Source: Nymphaea colorata (taxonomy: Eukaryota; Streptophyta; Magnoliopsida; Nymphaeales; Nymphaeaceae). From it: a DNA stretch of 23,060 nucleotides. Made by a program: the position numbers and the translations under genes. The notes below the pieces were generated by a model, which saw only the letters and a program-made list of their open reading frames with translations, was not told where the DNA came from and did no database searches. This document shows, piece after piece, positions 19,691-23,060 of the stretch; within the stretch, counting starts at the first letter, position 1, and every line of letters begins with the position of its first letter. The DNA lies in NCBI RefSeq assembly GCF_008831285.2, contig NW_022205178.1, forward strand, positions 1 through 23,060, written 5' to 3'.

Positions 19691-19703
19691 CGCTCTGATA
19701 CCA
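19691..19703 (-). other. Element B primer-binding site (initiator tRNA-Met)
   Basis: On the minus strand this is TGGTATCAGAGCG, two bases after the LTR terminus. It agrees with the usual plant initiator tRNA-Met primer-binding sequence, so minus-strand DNA synthesis should be primed normally. Confidence 0.93.
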
Positions 19704-20055
19704 ATTGTTAGGATCTCACCTCCTAGGCCAGAATAACCCGACCAGTGCGATCCTAAACTTCCCAGGACCTTCTTGAGGCCTATTCTAAAAAACCGAAAAA
19801 CCTAGGTAATTACACAAATGATCTACCCGGCCGGACAGGACCCCGGCGCAAAACCCGATAGGTAAGGAGATACACGTGTAGGTTACCCGAATCCCAAAAA
19901 TTCCTAACTAAGTCTGCCTACTACAAAAACAATAACAGGGTCGTGAGGCCTTTACAATTCGCGAGCGATACAAGAGAACACTCGATCTCACTCACAAACC
20001 ACGCAAACCACACTAACGTGCAAACCACACCCAACAGAAAGAAATAGGTGGTCTG

Positions 20056-20103
20056 GCTCCTTGTGGTCGTGTCTCGGGCACAGTGCCCTCGAGGTACCTC
20101 ACG
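20056..20103. promoter_or_regulatory. 48-nt conserved double-palindrome block, element B 5' LTR
   Basis: Identical to the block in the 3' LTR (10662-10709). It lies about 350-400 nt upstream of the primer-binding site in the sense direction, within the part of the LTR that would be present at the 5' end of the genomic RNA. Confidence 0.5.
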
Positions 20104-20884
20104 GGGAGCTAGGCCGAAGCCAAGGCTAAAACAGAAATGCTGAAAATAAGCTAATATGCTACCTAAAACTGAAAGCAAATCCCACCCGGAGCTACAAGGG
20201 GGATAGGAGAGGATACCGGCCAAGGATCACCATTGGCGTAGCCGGATAAGGTCTCGGGGTGATGACCTGCCCCCGAGCACTACAGCTCACAGAACAGGAA
20301 GACCGGCTGAGGCGTGCCTCCACGTAGCCTGCTGCTCAGACTGACCGCTGCCGGAAGGCGCTGACGGCCCGGTCGCGCGCTGGTGGTCGGGTCGACTGCC
20401 GAGGTCTGGTCGCTGCTCACTGGCTATGGCCGCTGCCTGTTGCGGCCAAGAGTCCTGCTGTGGCAGTGCTGGTGTCGGCAGAAGCTGCCGCCGACGCTCG
20501 CTAAGCCGTGGGATAGGACGCACGCCGAGGACGAGGAAGCTGCCGCGGACTGCTACGGACAACGCTGACGATGACGCCTGGAGCGCTCGGTTGCTATCGG
20601 AACGAGGCCGCCTGCCTGGACGAAGTCGCCTGTCGGGCTGCCGCCGATGTGTTGCTGCTGCGCGCTGAAGACGACAGAACCGGGCCGGAAGGACCGCCGG
20701 GATTGCCGAGGGGGCTGCTGTCACAGAGACAGCGCCTACCTGCCTATCTCCGGGATGTGGCTCGGCCGCGTGCGCCGGTGGATGCCGGCGAGGAGGAAGT
20801 GGCCGCTGTAAGGGCCGGTGAGCCGGCTGAACCTAATCCTATCTAAGGCTGGGCTGGCTGGGTTCGGCTGGGCTCTACTAGGTG

Positions 20885-21290
20885 GTAGGTCTAGTCAAGC
20901 GGGTTCGGGACAGGGTAGGCTTGGTCAAATGGGGTTTAGGTTCAGTCAAGGGTTGACCTAGCTAATAGGTTGGTCCCGTAGGGGAGGCTAAGGTCGAGCC
21001 TAAGCTCACGGTGTTGGTCAGCGATGACCTAATGCGGAGGGTTTAACTAACTAGGTGGTTGACTAAATGGACCGAGTCAATGGGTCCGGGTCAAGTAGGT
21101 CAAGGGTCACTCGAGGTAGGCTCGAGTCGCTAAGGGAGGTTACCAACAAAGTGGGCTCGGTGGAATAGTTGACCTAGTTTGACTAAGGCTAAAGGTCAAT
21201 GCCGATCTAGGTTGGCTCGGTAGAGGTTTAGCCTAGGTGCGGGTTCGGTGCGGGAGGTTGCCTAGTGGGTTCGGTTGACTGGGTTGGTCT
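20885..21290. promoter_or_regulatory. W-box-rich stretch in element B 5' LTR
   Basis: This copy of the cluster keeps the same TTGAC[C/T] hexamers as the 3' LTR copy. The few substitutions between the LTRs in this stretch do not fall in the hexamers as far as I can see. Because this LTR lies upstream of gag, it is the copy that would matter for transcription of B. Confidence 0.42.
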
Positions 21291-21311
21291 TACCCAGGGA
21301 TTGCACCGATG

Positions 21312-21327
21312 CTTGCCACGTGGCAAG
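21312..21327. promoter_or_regulatory. 16-bp palindrome with G-box, element B 5' LTR
   Basis: Identical to the palindrome at 11889-11904, with CACGTG at 21317-21322. Confidence 0.5.
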
Positions 21328-23008
21328 ATGAACGGACACGACAGAAAGAGCTAGAATAATACCAGCTATTAGGAATAGAGTTCGGATTCTCGCCTAAGTG
21401 TTAGGGAGAAGCTCGACAAAGGAGGGAGAGGAGATTGGGGCGAAGGGCCAGGTGGCGCTCTCGAGTGAGCTCGAGTGAGGCCAAGGCTGAGATGGGGACA
21501 CGTGGATCAGATCTACGGTGGAGAGGAGGTGCGGATCAGGTCAAGAGGAAAAGAAGGAAATGGTAGAGGAAGAATAGGCAAGGTGGCGCGAGGTGGCAAG
21601 GCTTCCAAAAACGATGGAGGCTAGATCCGAGAAAAGAGGCAAGGGGACCTCGCAGGGTCTGGCTGGAGGACAAGTGGCGAGTCACGGGACCAAAGGGGGT
21701 AGCTGGCAGGTGAGGTGGCGAGTGAGGTGGCAGAGGACTGGCTCGGATGCAACACGTGTCAAGATGAATGCGTGAGGATCCTTGCGATCTAGGGTTGACG
21801 CGATGAAGGTGGCGAGGAACTGGAAGGGAGCGGCGGCTGCGGTATTGATTCCAGATTTGGTGGAGCAGCTGATTGCGAGCTGATCCTGGATAGGGACAGG
21901 TGGCAGCAGCTGGGGAGAGGACTCAGGTGGACGGCTGGATGGTGGACAGGTGTCACAGTGAACGGCTTAGATGAAACGGAGGTGGACTTACCGGATTCGG
22001 ATGATTGGCCTCGTCGGGATCTTCCAATTCACGTCGGCGGCCAGAACTTGATCCGAAAGTCCCTTGACCGATATACCCCTTTCAGATTTTAATTAAAACA
22101 CTAGGGAAGAAGGGCAATTCGGTCCTTAGCGCCGGAATCAATGGCGACCATCGGAATTAGCAGCGATGGCCGGATTCAAGCGTTTTTTCCGGCGAGATTC
22201 AATCTCGAGATCCAGCCGACAGAATTCGCCCCTTTTTTGATATTTGTAAAGCTCTTTCCTGGCGATTCACGTGGATCACTTCCCTACTTCAGATCTTGAC
22301 CAGAGAGCTATATTTCTTAACTTTGGAGCCTCTGGTCCGACAGATCAAAAGGGAGAAAACAGGCCGATAGAACTTGAAATTTCTTAGCGATTTGCCTTTC
22401 TAATCCGGCCAACTTCCTACGAGGGATCAAACTACTGATTCCAATCCCACGGGCGATCTACAACTTCTGATTAGAACAGAACACGCCTCAATCCTGATTC
22501 CCCTCTTCGGGTATGCCGAGGGAGGAACCGAGTGAAGACGCCCTGCGTTCTAAGGCAGAATGCAGCAATCGGGCAGCAGAGAGAGATCGGAATTCGTCTC
22601 CTCTTCGGTGTCGAATTGAAGCCGGCGGTGGATCCGTCGCCTTCAATCTTCCCTATGCTGGAATCGGCCTCACAGTACCCTCGTGATCAGGGCAATGGCA
22701 CCGATTCCAAACTTTGAAAAAGCTCGAAAGGGGGTACTTACGTGACAAGGGAGGGATCGCCGCCGGTGGTGGAGATCCGCCGATGCCTTCTTCCTTATGC
22801 CTATGTCTCAGACGGCGGCTCTTCAAGGATTTCTGGATTCGGAAGCGTCGTGGAGGTAGAGGACGCGAGGGGGGAGAAGACGCCTGGTTTCGGGTTGAAC
22901 AAGGTGGGAGACGAGAGGGAGAAGCCTCGTGCGAGGAGAGAGAGGGTGCCACACCAAATGCAATCTCTGGATTAATTTTCGATTCCTTGTACATTGTGTT
23001 TACAGAAA

Positions 23009-23014
23009 TATATA
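23009..23014 (-). promoter_or_regulatory. TATA-like box in element B 5' LTR
   Basis: TATATA equivalent to 13591-13596, with one extra A beside it. It is followed in the sense direction by a CT-rich tract. This is the candidate core promoter for the B genomic transcript. The start site is not determinable here. Confidence 0.42.
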
Positions 23015-23060
23015 CCAAATATAATGCGAGCCTAATTACATGTTAACCTAGCTCGCAACA

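Larger units (their letters stand above)
10313..23060 (-). mobile_element. Element B: intact-looking Ty3/gypsy chromovirus LTR retrotransposon
   Basis: In minus-strand order: 5' LTR (starting beyond the window and ending at 19706), primer-binding site (19691-19703), leader, one uninterrupted gag-pol frame (19080-13906), polypurine tract (14203-14214) and a complete 3' LTR (14200-10313). About 560 bp of the 5' LTR lie beyond the right window edge. The bases before 10313, acacc (10308-10312), would be the target-site duplication; the partner is not visible. The visible LTR parts differ at roughly 30-35 substitutions by eye over about 3.3 kb (about 1%) plus small indels and one 30-bp deletion. 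With intact enzymes, PBS, PPT and long LTRs, B could be autonomous. Same clade as A, different subfamily. Confidence 0.95.
19706..23060 (-). repeat. Element B 5' LTR, partial (cut by window end)
   Basis: Matches 10313-13643 of the 3' LTR. The window ends at the position equivalent to 13643, leaving about 557 bp of LTR outside, including the coding-tail copy. It has the same landmarks: conserved palindrome block (20056-20103), GC-rich stretch, W-box-rich stretch (about 20885-21290), palindromic G-box (21312-21327) and TATA-like box (23009-23014). It retains 30 bp (20793-20822) that the 3' LTR lacks. Differences from the 3' LTR include many one-base changes in the length of short homopolymers. 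As the upstream LTR it should drive transcription of B. Confidence 0.92.

Overview
The window looks like repeat-rich nuclear DNA of a plant. It holds two related long-terminal-repeat (LTR) retrotransposons of the Ty3/gypsy chromovirus type, both read on the minus strand and lying head to tail. The plant assignment rests on primer-binding sites matching the 3' end of initiator tRNA-Met (TGGTATCAGAGCG), a single gag-pol reading frame with a C-terminal chromodomain, and plant-style LTRs (TGTT...AACA). No host gene, tRNA, rRNA, CRISPR or bacterial feature was found. I cannot name the species.

Element A occupies about 1-9862. Its 3' LTR is cut by the left window edge (1-613 remain), its internal region is 614-5997, and its complete 5' LTR is 5998-9862 (3865 bp). 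Its gag-pol is a pseudogene with at least a dozen frameshifts, a TGA stop just before the RT active site, a deletion of about 109 bp and a lost RNase H aspartate.

The spacer 9863-10312 is not part of either element. It carries two diverged copies, plus the start of a third, of a satellite-like unit of about 190-200 bp.

Element B occupies 10313 to the right window edge. Its 3' LTR is 10313-14200 (3888 bp), its internal region is 14201-19705, and its 5' LTR starts at 19706 and is cut by the window end. Its gag-pol is one uninterrupted 1724-residue frame with all expected catalytic motifs: Gag, zinc knuckle, protease, RT, RNase H, integrase, GPY/F and chromodomain. The last 97 residues are encoded inside the 3' LTR. 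B is probably young and may be autonomous. A is a damaged relative from a different subfamily.

The most interesting signals are not the enzymes. (1) The leader between primer-binding site and gag holds a row of hairpins whose stems show paired, compensatory changes between A and B, as expected of a conserved RNA such as a packaging or dimerisation signal. (2) A 48-nt block with two adjacent palindromes is almost unchanged between the otherwise diverged LTRs. (3) The LTRs hold a dense cluster of W-box hexamers and several G-boxes, including a long perfect palindrome. (4) The protein tail encoded within the LTR is conserved between the two elements.
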